From the NCBI GenBank assembly GCA_900312665.1, contig ONZQ02000005.1:1591077-1655076 (forward strand): DNA of 64,000 bases, read 5' to 3'. Each line of letters starts with the position of its first letter. Positions within the stretch are counted from its first letter, which is position 1. The notes beneath the pieces are model-generated. The model saw only the letters and a program-made list of their open reading frames with translations. It was not told where the DNA came from and made no database searches. Positions 46,616 to 57,407 of the stretch are shown here, one piece after another. The position numbers and the translations under genes were made by a program. The DNA is from Cephalotrichum gorgonifer. Taxonomy: Eukaryota; Ascomycota; Sordariomycetes; Microascales; Microascaceae.

Positions 46616-47841
46616 TTACAACAACCAGTTCCCCTCTTCATCCTCCCACCCAGCCTCAACTTTATTCCAGCCCTGGAACACCCTCTTTCCATCCATTTCT
46701 AGCCACAGTCTGTCGAAGGTGTCAGAGATCCGTAGCTTCGAGATGGTCAGATGCGCGTTATTAATCTTGTCCATCTCCTCGTCCGTCAATGTCACGAGTT
46801 TGATGTTCTCCTCGATGCGCGCCTTGGAACTACTCTTAGGGATAACAGTGATGCCGCGCTGGACAGCCCAGGAGAGGGATACCACGGCAGTTGATACCCC
46901 GTGGGCTTCGGCGATGCCGACGAAGAGCTTGTTTTTGAGGACTTGGTTGATTTCGTTCCCGCGCTCGCCTTCTGGGCCACCGAGCGTGCTAATTTCACAG
47001 GGACGTTAGAACGGTATGTATAGTGATTGAAACAAACAGAAATGTATAGCCCTGAAGAAGGGAGCACGAAGCGCGGGGACAGGGTTGATAGGGGGCCGTG
47101 AGCGTACCTCCAGCTCATGACGTGGATTCCCTTGGATTCACAATACGGCACAAGCTTCAGGTTCGGGTTGAGGGCATGTAGCTCGACCTGGTTAATAACC
47201 GGGACGACGGTCGCGGTCGCAAGGATCTCATCCAGCGTCTTCTGAGTGAAGTTGCTAACCCCAATAGCCCTGCACTTGTCGCTCACGAGCTTCTCCATCA
47301 ACTTCCAGGTTTCAATGATGCTAGGGCTCTGATGGGGGTAAAGGGGCTTGGCCTCTGGCTCAGGGGTCGCAGCCATGGGCCAGTGCATTAGGAATACATC
47401 GATATAGTCGATGTCAAGCTCGGCGAGTGATTCTTGCAGTGCCCCGGCGGGGTCATGGTGCCACGAGGCTCGTAGTTTCGTCACTACAGTTATCTCGGAG
47501 CGGGGGATACCACTTTTCCGGATAGCACGACCCACGATGTGCTCAACCTTATAGGTCTGAGCTGTATCAATGAGACGGTAGCCGCTATGGAGGGCGTGGA
47601 TGATGGAGCTCTCGAGGGCTTCCTCGTCGCCGCCGCCAGGGGTTCCTAGGTTTCGTGAGCCTTACGGGATAATATTCGTGTATGAGGCGGCGGTGGGGCT
47701 GGCTACCTTGCCATGTTCCGAGCCCGACGGCCGGGAATGCGTGGCCTGGATTCAGTAATCAGTAACACGGCTCTGCCTCGCGATGTAGTTCGAGAACTTG
47801 CCGTTATTCAGCTCGAACGTCTTGGTGCATATGGTTGCCAT
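46616..47841 (-). CDS. aldo/keto reductase
   Basis: Four exons: 47802-47841, 47707-47745, 47108-47645, 46616-46988 (329 residues). The first intron (47746-47801) has a GC-AG boundary with the favourable donor GCAAGT; it is required to give LNNG-HAFPAVGLGTWQ. The others are GT-AG (61 and 119 nt). The catalytic tetrad is present: Asp in RLIDTAQ, Tyr in AQTYKVE, Lys in VVTKLRASWH and His in FLMHWP. NADPH-binding residues lie in IPKSSSKARIEEN. The GVSNF and VNQVE-type strands (VINQVELHALNP) complete the TIM barrel. Role: NADPH-dependent reduction of carbonyls (sugar-aldehyde or xenobiotic). It lies between the GST and the MFS transporter, suggesting a common detoxification or biosynthetic job. 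Confidence 0.93.
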
Positions 47842-48787
47842 GATTGCAGAATCGTTCGGATAGGGAGAATGCGTGTCACAGGCTAGCTGGGAGAACGAGG
47901 GTCCACGTCGGACTTTGTAATCTTCGGCTGAAGGGTGGGGAATGGCTTGGTGGGTATGAGCACGAGTACGAGTATGCTGAGTGACTCACGATGCGGGGAT
48001 CCGGTGGAGTAGTGCGATAATAGCCGTACTTCATATCTGTGTCTAGGGTGGGGGGGTGGTGATTCTGTCCTTGCTGCAGAAGGTTCAGGCGGGGCCTAAT
48101 ACCTAATACGGAAGGGCACAGACTCTCTTCAACATCTATGGGTGTTGGCTGCAATTGGCAGAGTCCCTTGTGAAATTAAGGGCGCGGCAGAATGGGGAAA
48201 CGAACAAAAGGGGGAAGTGGGTGGGGGGTTAGTCTATTATTAGCTTGTCATGCCTTGAGCTAGTGTCTTAGTTTTGCGAGGTTAGCAGTTATTAATACCT
48301 AAAGTATCTAGACCCGGCAATGTCGAAGACGTGTTAAGATCTATCCTCGATTTGTACCATTCATTAGCATTTCTAGGCACCCTGCGACTCACTAACCCAC
48401 GACTCTATCTGTGAGGACACATATATAGCTACATGTATGGCGGACCTCGATGGGGCAGCGTATAAACAGATTTGTTCAACCAACGCTAATTTTATGCAAC
48501 AATGATCCCCATGGACTAAGACAGCATAGTCCGCGGTGATTATGAGGATTATGAGGTTTTATTTGTAGATGCGATCATAGGCTCATTATACGTAGAATCC
48601 CCGGAGAGAGGGCCAGCCTCCTCTTTCTTGATGCCTTGTTATCCCTACCCCTTAATGCATCCATGTCCACTAATGCATCCCTATCCGCAACCCTCCGTTA
48701 TCCCTATCGTAAATGCCTTGCTTTCCATAATAGTGATTGATGCTGTATTCCAGGTTTCGAGCAATCCCCGGCTGAAGAGCGCTCGAA
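47842..48787. other. intergenic region between AKR and MFS genes
   Basis: Upstream side of the AKR gene and 3' flank of the transporter. Contains a short run of imperfect repeats (TTAATGCATCC, CTAATGCATCC, 48651-48690). No gene seen. Confidence 0.5.
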
Positions 48788-50691
48788 TCAGTGAGCAAAC
48801 CGGAAGTCCAACCTCTTGTTGCCCTCGTCTTTAGTCATCCGAAGGTACTCATCCCTCTCCTCCCAGCTCATCGAATACCAAATCGCCTCGCGGGCCTTGT
48901 TCCGCCGGATGTAGTAGAGTTTGACGAAGATGGCCATGATGACGTTCCAGCCGACAACGCAAAGAAGCACCTTGTTCCCACGCCTATAAAAGGGCGCATC
49001 GTCCTCGCGGTAGATCTGCCGCCATATTGTTCGTCAGTACGACACGGTCTATGAGCATTATTGCTATGTGAGTATCGAGGTATATATCGTACGTTGGAAG
49101 CAATGATGGAGCCGCCCTGTCCAACCATGTTGTACATGGCACTGCCAATAGTCCTTGTCCGAACGGAACCAGCGTTCCTTGATGTGAGGCTAACTTTTAG
49201 TTTCGGCAGAGTTAGGACAATTCGACTTAGCAAAGGTTTGTTCGGGAGTGCTCACCATTGATAGAATGGATGTATGGGTAGCCGATCAGAAACACCGTGA
49301 CAGTATACCAGGCCCATGGGCTGGCAGTGGATGGAAGAAGCTCAAGAACGAGCAGAAGGACAAAGGTCCAGAAACAGTAGAATAGCACGACGGCCCCTCG
49401 ATTGTTGATTTTTTCAGAGTACCAGGTCCAGAAGAGCAGTTGGCATAGGAATAGGCAATATGCCGGAACTGTTAGGAGATTCGTTTCGAAGGTGCTAAAG
49501 CCGAGAGCTCTCAGACTCAGGGTGAGATATGCGTTGACTGGGTGTACTGGCATAAGTAAGGTTATGTTGATGATGTACAATGGCCAGAGGTCATAGTCCA
49601 TGAGGGCAGCCCAGAGCAACTTCAGGGTCAACCCTTCACGGTTGTGCATCCCGCCCTGTATAGCCGCTTGTCAGTTGCCAAAGCCACCATGCTTGGAGGT
49701 AACGATTTGCGTTACCTTTCCTGGGTCGTCGCGTAGAACTCTGTTCACCATGATAACCTCCTCGCGCTCATTGAACCACCCATCTTTTCCTCTAAACCAA
49801 CTGGCCGTTTCTGTAGGGCTTGGGGGAAGGTAGAACCAGGAAATGACGCCGATAGCTACCGTTAGACCTCCTTCAAGGACAAAGAGCCATCTCCATCCCT
49901 CCCACCCAGCAATACCACGCATCTGTAGTACCCCAGAGGCGAGGAAAGCGGCGACGATATGGGTGATGTGTGAGGAGCAGTAGAACCAGGCTACACGCAT
50001 CGGGAGTTCCCGGTTTGTGTAAAAGTAGGACAGATAAAGTAGGGCATCTGCAATGAAACCACCCTCGAGTATGCCAAGTAATGCCCGGGTGGCAAAAAAG
50101 GTACCCTTACCCGTAACGAGGCCCTGTGATATACCGACGATGCTCCACAGGACCATCTGAATAGGTATCCAGACATCAGGGCCTAACTTCTTAGAGATTA
50201 TCTGGGATGGGACTTCGGCGCACAAGAAGCAGGCGTAGAAGATCGTCATCCCTCTGTTGTAGTCGTTTGTCGTCAGACCGAGATCGTCTAACATGCCGTC
50301 GCTTAGTGCCTGGCCGATATTGCCGCGATCAAGCTGCAGGGCGAAAAACATGAGGCAGACCCAGGAGGCGATGCGGTAGTCCAGCTATAGACATTCAGCA
50401 TGCTTACCCTCCGAGCATTTATCGTCGTCGCGCCCGTTTGAGACTCACCTTGCGAACAAGAGTCTTTTCCTCCTTCTGGGTCCATTCCGCAGACGGGTCG
50501 TAGCGATGCCTGCCCTCATACCCTGCTATCGGCTCGTAAAAGTCCGCGGATACACCGGACACGAATGCATCACCGGTGACATAGTTAGTTTTAGGAGACG
50601 ACGAGGCGTCGCCAAGCAACGAGTCAAGCGGTGTGGGCGATGAGTATAATGAGTCCGCGGCGTCGTCGACCGTTAGTTTGTCATACTCCAT
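48788..50691 (-). CDS. MFS transporter, anion:cation symporter (allantoate/pantothenate permease-like)
   Basis: Five exons: 50449-50691, 49716-50384, 49256-49655, 49093-49193, 48788-49015 (546 residues). Introns are 60-77 nt; intron 3 uses acceptor CTAAAAG (49194) because only this gives INVSLTSRNAG. An ~85-residue soluble N-terminus precedes about 12 hydrophobic helices. ACS-family signatures: LDRGNIGQAL in the first loop, YNRGMTIFYACFLCAEVPSQIISKKLGPDVWIP, LGILEGGFIADALLYLSYFY, and RNAGSVRTRTIGSAMYNMVGQ in the second half. The cytosolic tail is charged (SMSWEERDEYLRMTKDEGNKRLDFRF). Fungal relatives (Dal5-like) import organic anions such as allantoate, nicotinate or other carboxylates across the plasma membrane. 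The substrate is not predictable; the position suggests uptake or export for the adjoining enzymes. Confidence 0.93.
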
Positions 50692-52001
50692 TTTGACTAC
50701 TTGGGATATAAATCGGAGTTGACAGCGGGTGTCGAGTCTAACAGGTGACTATTTCACGGTCTCAACTACGCGTTTACATTTTTTTTTAGACAGCGACAGC
50801 AGTGTCAAAACTTTTATGCATTTCTCCTCGAAGGAATCCTCACACGTGCAATGGGTTGGAAATGGCGTAATGGTGGGTGTGTAGTCGTCTTGCTACGAAT
50901 GACCCGAATAGGTGCGCGTGCGTGAGACCCGCGATGACGCAATACACATGCTGACGAGCGGATCTGGCATATGTGCATTGGTGAGCAACGCCGATCGGTG
51001 AGAACCCTCTAGCCCCCACCCTGTAAGTAATGCTCGTATTATAAAACTCCAGTATTAAATTATCCCACAGCAGTAGTAATGGGCTTAGCGTTATCACTCT
51101 GACTGGATACCCCCGCGCGCAGTTCATCCTCCAAGCTGTGCCCTGCAGGTCGAGCCCGTTCCAGACGCCTTGCCCGGATGCAGCTGAGACAGGAGACCCA
51201 CTTCGTTTGTTTCGTGACCGTGCCGCCCGAGCCGTGACAGCTTGGATTTGGTTCGTGGGCTGTTCGTTGATTTGGGGTGATGGGAAAGGCGAGGGATGGG
51301 GATCTATCTACATCTACAGAGTACAGAATACAGTAATACAGCAAGGTGGGGTAGAGTGGGTAGCCCACAATAGTAGTTCGATGGCGTACATGCATACAGA
51401 ACCTATTCTCTCGATACACACTAAGGATCTCTAAATCCCTGTTTGCAGACCTTCGGTTTAGACTTCCATGCTACTCATAATACCGAATGCAATATACCGC
51501 ATTTCACCTGATTCCGTGGTCTTCACGTGAGCCCGAGAGGATGGAGTGGGTGCTAAGGCTGTGTACGAGATCACACTGCAACACCCTTCACTCCCTGGTC
51601 TTGGGTTTTGCCCCCCTCCCTAAGATGATCCCTCCCTAGGTCGATGTGGTGAGGTTTGGTGTTAGCTACGATACCCTCCAACTCAGGGGAGTCTTACGCT
51701 CCGCCCTTGCACCCCCTTGAACCATATTATTCCAGAGGTTGCCTATGAGAAGCTAGGAGAAAGTTCTTTCGCAGACTTAACGACTAATACAGCCCTTCAG
51801 AACCGGAGTGAGGATAGATGCCTATTGTATTCGCTTACTAAAAGTGGCATATCTACTTAAGTGCCAAATTCAGCTACTTTGGGGGTCTTTCTCATTTTAC
51901 TTTCCCCCTCGGTCCTAACCTCGGGATCTTCCACCACGTTCTCACCGACTATAGAATGGAGAATAAGTGATGCTGACATCATCACGGTCACAGCCAATTC
52001 G
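50692..52001. other. intergenic region upstream of the MFS gene
   Basis: No gene supported. Several overlapping short frames on both strands (51060-51434) are mutually antisense with no family features. Confidence 0.5.
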
Positions 52002-52087
52002 GGCCAGGTAGCTCAGTGGTAGAGCGAAGGATTGCAGTCTGCGTTGCAAATATCCTTAGGTCACGTGTTCGATCCACGTTCGGGCCT
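52002..52087 (+). tRNA. tRNA-Cys: tRNA-Cys(GCA) with ~14-nt intron
   Basis: Acceptor GGCCAGG pairs with TCGGGCC except one A-G mismatch; discriminator T as usual for tRNA-Cys. D arm GCTCAGTGGTAGAGC. Anticodon stem AAGGA/TCCTT; loop TTGCAG, giving GCA, then the intron. T arm ACGTG-TTCGATC-CACGT. A T-rich tract follows. Confidence 0.93.
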
Positions 52088-52763
52088 CAGTTTTCTTTTT
52101 GATTTCATGTCATTTTTTGCTCCTGTTTATTCTGCATCTAAGCTCGATGTACAGAGTGCTCTTGTGAAATGGGTTGTTTGCTGCCCAGTCGGCGCCTGTT
52201 GCTGGCGGATGTGGATTGCCGGATGGTTTCGGTGGCCTATATACCATCCTAATTTGGCAAAGGGTCAAGGATTTTGCTGGTTAGTTGGTGCGTGATGCTT
52301 ACTCCCTTGGTGGCTATTATACCTGGCAAGACCCACCTGGGCCGTCAAGATTGTCTAACCCCTGATTTTAAGGTACTGGAGGCGACGCCGTTTCCCCTCC
52401 TGCTTTGACCGAGGCCATTCTAGCAGGTTTGCGCCCACCCACCAGGCATATCCGCTCACTAAGTAATATAGTATCAACCATTCTGACACATCAGTGGAAC
52501 AGTACAAATGTCCAATATTTGCATAATAGTTGGTACTATAGATTCAATCGGATGATATCTCATTGGAGAGTTGAATGCTTCTATAGGCAAGATCTGAACT
52601 ATCTTTTCTACTTTTGCAGGTGAAGTAATTAATAGCTTGTGATGCTGTTCCCATGCGCGCCAATTGCGGAAGCCATGATTGTGTACAGCTTAACCCCAAA
52701 ACAAACAAATACATACCCGCCTCGGAAAGAAATTGTCAGCATTGACCCAAGAATGGGTGCGCG
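52088..52763. other. intergenic region between tRNA-Cys and tRNA-Thr
   Basis: Nothing supportable seen. Confidence 0.5.
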
Positions 52764-52857
52764 GCCCTTATAGCTCAGTGGTAGAGCGCGTCACTAGTAC
52801 TGAACCAATTGGTCACGTGCCATGACGAGGTCGTAGGTTCGACTCCTGCTGAGGGCA
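52764..52857 (+). tRNA. tRNA-Thr: tRNA-Thr(AGT) with ~22-nt intron
   Basis: Acceptor GCCCTTA pairs with TGAGGGC; discriminator A. D arm AGCTCAGTGGTAGAGC. Anticodon stem CGTCA/TGACG; loop CTAGTA-A, giving AGT. The intron contains ACCAATTGGT, a 10-nt palindrome. T loop GGTTCGACTCC. A T-run follows. Confidence 0.93.
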
Positions 52858-54188
52858 TTCAGTTTCTTCTTTTTTACCCATCAACAACATCATCATGGTT
52901 TCCTTTTTACACCTTGAGTTATTAGATTCTCATCCTTTATAGTCAGCCAGGCAGTATGAGTTATATGTGGCAAGCTAAGTATATAGTGTATAAGACACCC
53001 TGAAAGAACAAACGGGGGCCACAGGCCAGTGGGAGGCTGGACTTATCCCTGCCGTCGAGGCCCATTCACCTCCACACTAGGCTGCTTCGGCATCCTTGCT
53101 GCCTCCTCGTTTCCTGCCCATGGAGCTTAAAGCCGATCGACCCGAAAGTTTCAGTGAGAAAGAGCGTGGTGTTGACTAGATGAAGCGAACTTCATCCACC
53201 GCTGCGGTCCGCTGGAAAATGCTCCTGAAGGTTCTGAGTATATTTTTCAGCAGCCTCTACATAAGTCCCCGGCCGCCCCCCAGCGACCTTGATACAAGCC
53301 GTGCCAACTTCGATGTGGACAGGTGTTATGGAGAGTGGGTGTGTGATATCAGCGAGGTGGAGGAGTACTGGGGTTGTGTAATGCCTGCACGAACAAGGAC
53401 AGGGCTCCGGAAAGGCCGATGGCTGGTCGGGTGTACCTCACGCAGATGTGGTGGCAATTTAGAGAAGTATAATTCAGGGAAGAGGCATGGTGAGTCAGGA
53501 ACTGTGGCGTGTGAGCATGAAAACGTTATAGCGAACCAAACTAAACCTTCCAAAAATGTGCTCAGGGGGTACGTGCATCCTCCTTGGCAGAGCAGGTGAA
53601 CACCGTGGTCTTCTTGGGTCAAGTTTACATTAGGGGGGGGGGAATCAACTTTAACCCTAGAGTGCCGCAAGCTTAGACGTGGTGTCCTTTTAAAGGACAA
53701 AAACAGGACATCATCCAAAAACTATGAAGTCCAGAATCCGCGGCGTGTCTATCCCCAAGAAACGATCCTATGTCATATCGTCCTCGGATGCGCTCAAATA
53801 CACCATGCCTCAGATACCATAGCTACAATTTATCTTGTAGACGCGAGACAGAGTACGCATTATATGGTATTTATAGACGTCGTTGTTCGTCTCCTATTGC
53901 CCATACATCCGAGGTTTAACTTTTATTCTCAGTACCGGCCTTGTTCTGGACACCTGCGAGTTAAAATATACAACTATTAAAGGGCTTAGGTTCTAATACA
54001 GATATAAAATTGTCGTACTTCCATCAAGATTCATCTGATACGGCCGGCGGATCCTTGACCCGGGGCTTGCATAAATATCGATCTCTTCCCCTGTCAGGAA
54101 TAGGGAGCATTGGGTACCTGCTAAACCTTTCCCTACCTTTGCCCTTATCTTCGCTTGTAAGTGATCATACCAATGAGACAGGAGTTGA
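52858..54188. other. intergenic region
   Basis: A 139-codon plus-strand frame from an ATG at 53180 and an antisense 130-codon frame overlap each other; neither is recognised, so neither is called. No RNA gene or repeat seen. Confidence 0.45.
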
Positions 54189-55007
54189 CGGAATCGTTTT
54201 GCTGACGCTCGTAGAAGCACGACCGGATTTATCCCAAGAACACTCAATACCGTGGAGGACCCAGCTACGCCCGAGGCGCTCATTCAATGGAAAATCCCGA
54301 CGCCACAGGCACCATGCAAATGGAGTAGAGGCAAAAAGATACCTTGGGACTTCCATGACCCGTATACTCCTCCAAAGCAGATATCGAATACGCCTACCAG
54401 GGGAGGTATTTGAGATTGGGAGGAAACGCCCGAGGCTTCATTTAAGGGTCGTCAACCTTACGTTCGCAACAGCGCGGGCTGTAGCGACTCAAGTCCGATC
54501 CGCAGATGGAAGAGCCGGGGAAGCGGACCTATTTCCGATAGGCTTGTATCAAGTCGTGAGGTAAACCTGGATAAGAAACAAGAGGGACACTCAGACCAAG
54601 AGAGAGTGTGGGAAGCGGAGATAAGCGCCAAGAAAGCCCAAGTAGTGAGGATCAAGGAGGAAATAGAGGAACAGCTGGAAGCGTCGGAGACAGGAAAGCG
54701 CAAGCGAGCTGACCAGGATGACGGCCATGGCTCGGATGGTTCGGATCTCAGTACGCGGCCACTCAAGGTCTCGAAGGTTTCAGCTTTCAACTTTAAGGGC
54801 AAGGTCGAGAATTGGGGTCTCTGCCATATCTCAAGGAGTGGAGGACGCGTCTGGTCAGAAATCCGTCCCGCCGTCAGGGATTTTGTTAAGTTACCTCTCG
54901 AAATCTCCAACTTTAATAATCTGTTTTACTCCCAGCGGCTAGTAGGCTCTACCACAAATATCGCGCACCATCTCAGCATGTCTAACACCGATATCCAGCC
55001 TCGATGA
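54189..55007 (+). pseudogene. interrupted coiled-coil/nuclear-type ORF, possible pseudogene
   Basis: One frame stays open from 54189 to 55007 (about 270 codons) except for a single TGA at 54411-54413. Before the stop it reads like a Pro-rich protein (EDPATPEALIQWKIPTPQAP, KKIPWDFHDPYTPPKQ). After it come a charged helical stretch (DQERVWEAEISAKKAQVV, RIKEEIEEQLEASETGKRKR) predicted to be coiled coil with a nuclear-localisation-like KRKR, and an acidic Gly/Ser/Asp stretch. No ATG start or splice pattern that removes the TGA in frame was found. The last 69 bases overlap the 3' end of the antisense F-box gene. Family not recognised. Alternatives: a real gene with an unseen intron, a relic, or chance. 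Confidence 0.35.
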
Positions 55008-56711
55008 CGGTGTCTCGCTGCAGTGCATAAGCTTCCCTGCTTTTGCAAAATCAAACCTGCGGGGGTCTCTTATCTCATGCAGCGATAGCTCTCGGGTCCA
55101 GAGCATAGTATCTTTGCCGCAGGCACACTCACTACCCCATTCCTGAGTAATCCATTCCTCCCTCAGGGACTCTCCCGGACAAAGGAGGTTAGCTTGGTAG
55201 AATGACCACCCAATAGCGGTGGGCGACGGGCTTCTTCCAAGATGGCACAGGTCGGACAGGTAGAGCCTAGCCAGGCGAGAGGACTTGGCAGCCATATCTT
55301 TCAGTACATGACCCCAGTCGGTCACAATACCGGGTTGGACCTCTAGAAACACCTGGCGGAGCTCCACATCCTCAAGCTGGGGCTGTTGTTCTGCGAAACG
55401 AACTAGGTCCTGACCATGGACGCAAATCCCACGGAGGACGAGGCGCCGTAGCTGCGGGAGCACGACGCCTTGCTTCACTAGGGCGCCGAACACGCGGGTG
55501 TAGTTGTGTAGCATCGAGCCCCCTCCGTATGACTCGTACTGGAGGGTCTGGTACATGTGGAGGTCGAGCGACTGGAGGTTTGGCATGTGAAGCAGGAGCT
55601 TCGCAATCCCGGGGAAGTTGTCGCGGCAAAGCACCTGGGCGTAATTATCTCCGTAGCGGCCGCGAATCTCGGACCCTTTTCCCCGTTCAATGGCCTTGTC
55701 AAACTCGGCGTCATCTTCGTCATCGCCGTCGTCACAATCGCCCTCCTCTTCGCTCCCTTCCCCTGGTTCTTCTTCGCGCTGATCGTCGCTCTCGTCGCCT
55801 GAGTTGACATCCTGTTCGGCGGCCCCGTCTTCTTCGTCACTCATCACATACTCCTCCTCATCAAAAATGGCCTGCCATTGTTGACGCTGTCTCACCCGCT
55901 CGGCTTCTCCAACCTCAACACCGTACGCTTGCAGCCAGCCATTCCAACCGTGGTCTACTCTGGTAGAGAAGCTCAACGTCAGCGACTCGACAGACATCCC
56001 CACAGCTTCGAAACCCGCGTCTACCAAACCGGGTAGCAAGACGCAAATATCGTAGGAGGGAACGCTACAGCCGATCGTGTTGCCGTAGATATTCAAGTTC
56101 GGAACGATGCTACCGCTACGCACGATTGCCATCATTGTGAGTCGGTAGACTTGCGATGCGCGGACCCACAGTGTCTGCCACTCTTCGGGAAGGATGTGTT
56201 GCGCAAGGGGTTCCGAAGGACGGATGCCAGGCCCTTCGGTGAAGTGTGCATAGAGCTCAATGGTAAGGGGGCATCGCCCGTTCCAGGCAAGAATTGATGA
56301 AAGGCGCTCTACAGTCTCAGCATCGTCCAACTCGTATTTCTGCGCTCGCATCCATTCCAAGGCCTTCTCTCCCCGGTCTATGTGCTCCTCTGGCAATCCT
56401 ATCATCATGTTTTTGTCGAACGTCCGCGTTGCAGAAAGGATCGCTGGCGCCTCTGCCACGATACGGATGTGTATGACCATCCGGCTGAGGGACCCATGAC
56501 GACTAAGAGCCTCGAGCGAATGTAGACTTGGCGGTGTGAGATTGGTTGTTTGGCGTTCGAAGCATGAAAGATAGTGGTGACTCCCAACCACCTTTTGGCC
56601 TAGTTCTGTGCATACTAGTCGGAGTCGTTTAAGGTCATTTGAGGGAAGGTGGTCAAGGATGTTATATATCACTTCTGTCGGAAGCGCGGGAAGGATGCTC
56701 CGTAAGTCCAT
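54939..56711 (-). CDS. F-box protein with acidic insert and LRR-like C-terminus
   Basis: Single exon of 590 residues. The start is the ATG at 56711; the frame extends to 56732 only by a TTG. Residues 5-45 form the F-box: LPALPTEVIYNILDHLPSNDLKRLRLVCTELG. The middle contains a strongly acidic insert of about 55 residues (DEEEYVMSDEEDG, then REEEPGEGSEEEGDCDDGDD). After it, leucine-rich segments (LLLHMPNLQSLDLHMYQ, LPQLRRLVLRG, QPQLEDVELRQVFL, SSRLARLYLSDL) resemble irregular LRR strands typical of fungal F-box proteins. Predicted role: substrate receptor of an SCF ubiquitin ligase via Skp1. The substrate is unknown. The acidic insert may bind a basic partner. No signal peptide. Confidence 0.87.
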   Translation of the reverse strand: MDLRSILPALPTEVIYNILDHLPSNDLKRLRLVCTELGQKVVGSHHYLSCFERQTTNLTPPSLHSLEALSRHGSLSRMVIHIRIVAEAPAILSATRTFDKNMMIGLPEEHIDRGEKALEWMRAQKYELDDAETVERLSSILAWNGRCPLTIELYAHFTEGPGIRPSEPLAQHILPEEWQTLWVRASQVYRLTMMAIVRSGSIVPNLNIYGNTIGCSVPSYDICVLLPGLVDAGFEAVGMSVESLTLSFSTRVDHGWNGWLQAYGVEVGEAERVRQRQQWQAIFDEEEYVMSDEEDGAAEQDVNSGDESDDQREEEPGEGSEEEGDCDDGDDEDDAEFDKAIERGKGSEIRGRYGDNYAQVLCRDNFPGIAKLLLHMPNLQSLDLHMYQTLQYESYGGGSMLHNYTRVFGALVKQGVVLPQLRRLVLRGICVHGQDLVRFAEQQPQLEDVELRQVFLEVQPGIVTDWGHVLKDMAAKSSRLARLYLSDLCHLGRSPSPTAIGWSFYQANLLCPGESLREEWITQEWGSECACGKDTMLWTRELSLHEIRDPRRFDFAKAGKLMHCSETPSSRLDIGVRHAEMVRDICGRAY

Positions 56712-57407
56712 CTCCTCAACCCAATGGTTCAATATACAGAAAATAGGAATGTTAAAATGTACTTCCGCCTCTCCTTAAGCGCGGGTATGTGCATTCATCA
56801 CTTACCTGCTGATATAAGCAAGACTGGGATGGATCGGCGTTATAGTCACTCCGGCTTACTAGCTTTTGTTCATGTCGTTCGGCGCTGAAACCCAGAGGAC
56901 TCTCCACAGAGAGCGCGACCACTTTGGGGTTTCTTACTAGCTTCCATCTTTCCTATTGAGAGTTCAACAGCTCCTTTGTGTCGTCCGAAGACAAAATTTC
57001 CATTTATCACACAGAACGGTAGGAGAACACAGAGCGGTAGGAGGATGATGATCTTGTTATGATTAACCTCGTAGCAATTTTACACCCCTTTTAGTTGTGT
57101 TGGGCGCAAGATCATTCCGATTTCATGTCGGGACAAGTAGAAAACGGCCAGGATGATGTTTGAGGGTAGAAGGAAATTACTCGTAATCTTGGCTTCATTT
57201 CGTATACACCCTCCTAGCTCGGAATGTATATTGTGTCAAGGAGCACGGTCGTTCTTGGTGCAAACTTGCCGTCAAAATCTTCCAGCAAGGTAGGTAAGTG
57301 ATTCTCAGTGCTCTCCACCCGCTGCCCGCAGTATGTATTCTTAATGAGTTGACAGGCAATGTAGCCCCTGGCCTCCCTGAGGACTTTAAACCTAGTTTCA
57401 TTTTTTT
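56712..57407. other. intergenic region between the F-box and BTB genes
   Basis: Upstream side of the F-box gene and 3' flank of the BTB gene, which starts at its stop codon at 57408. Nothing else seen. Confidence 0.5.

Noticed and set aside
53180..53599. 139-codon ORF with an ATG start and a Cys-containing middle
   Set aside because: Overlaps an equally long antisense frame; no family and no supporting context.
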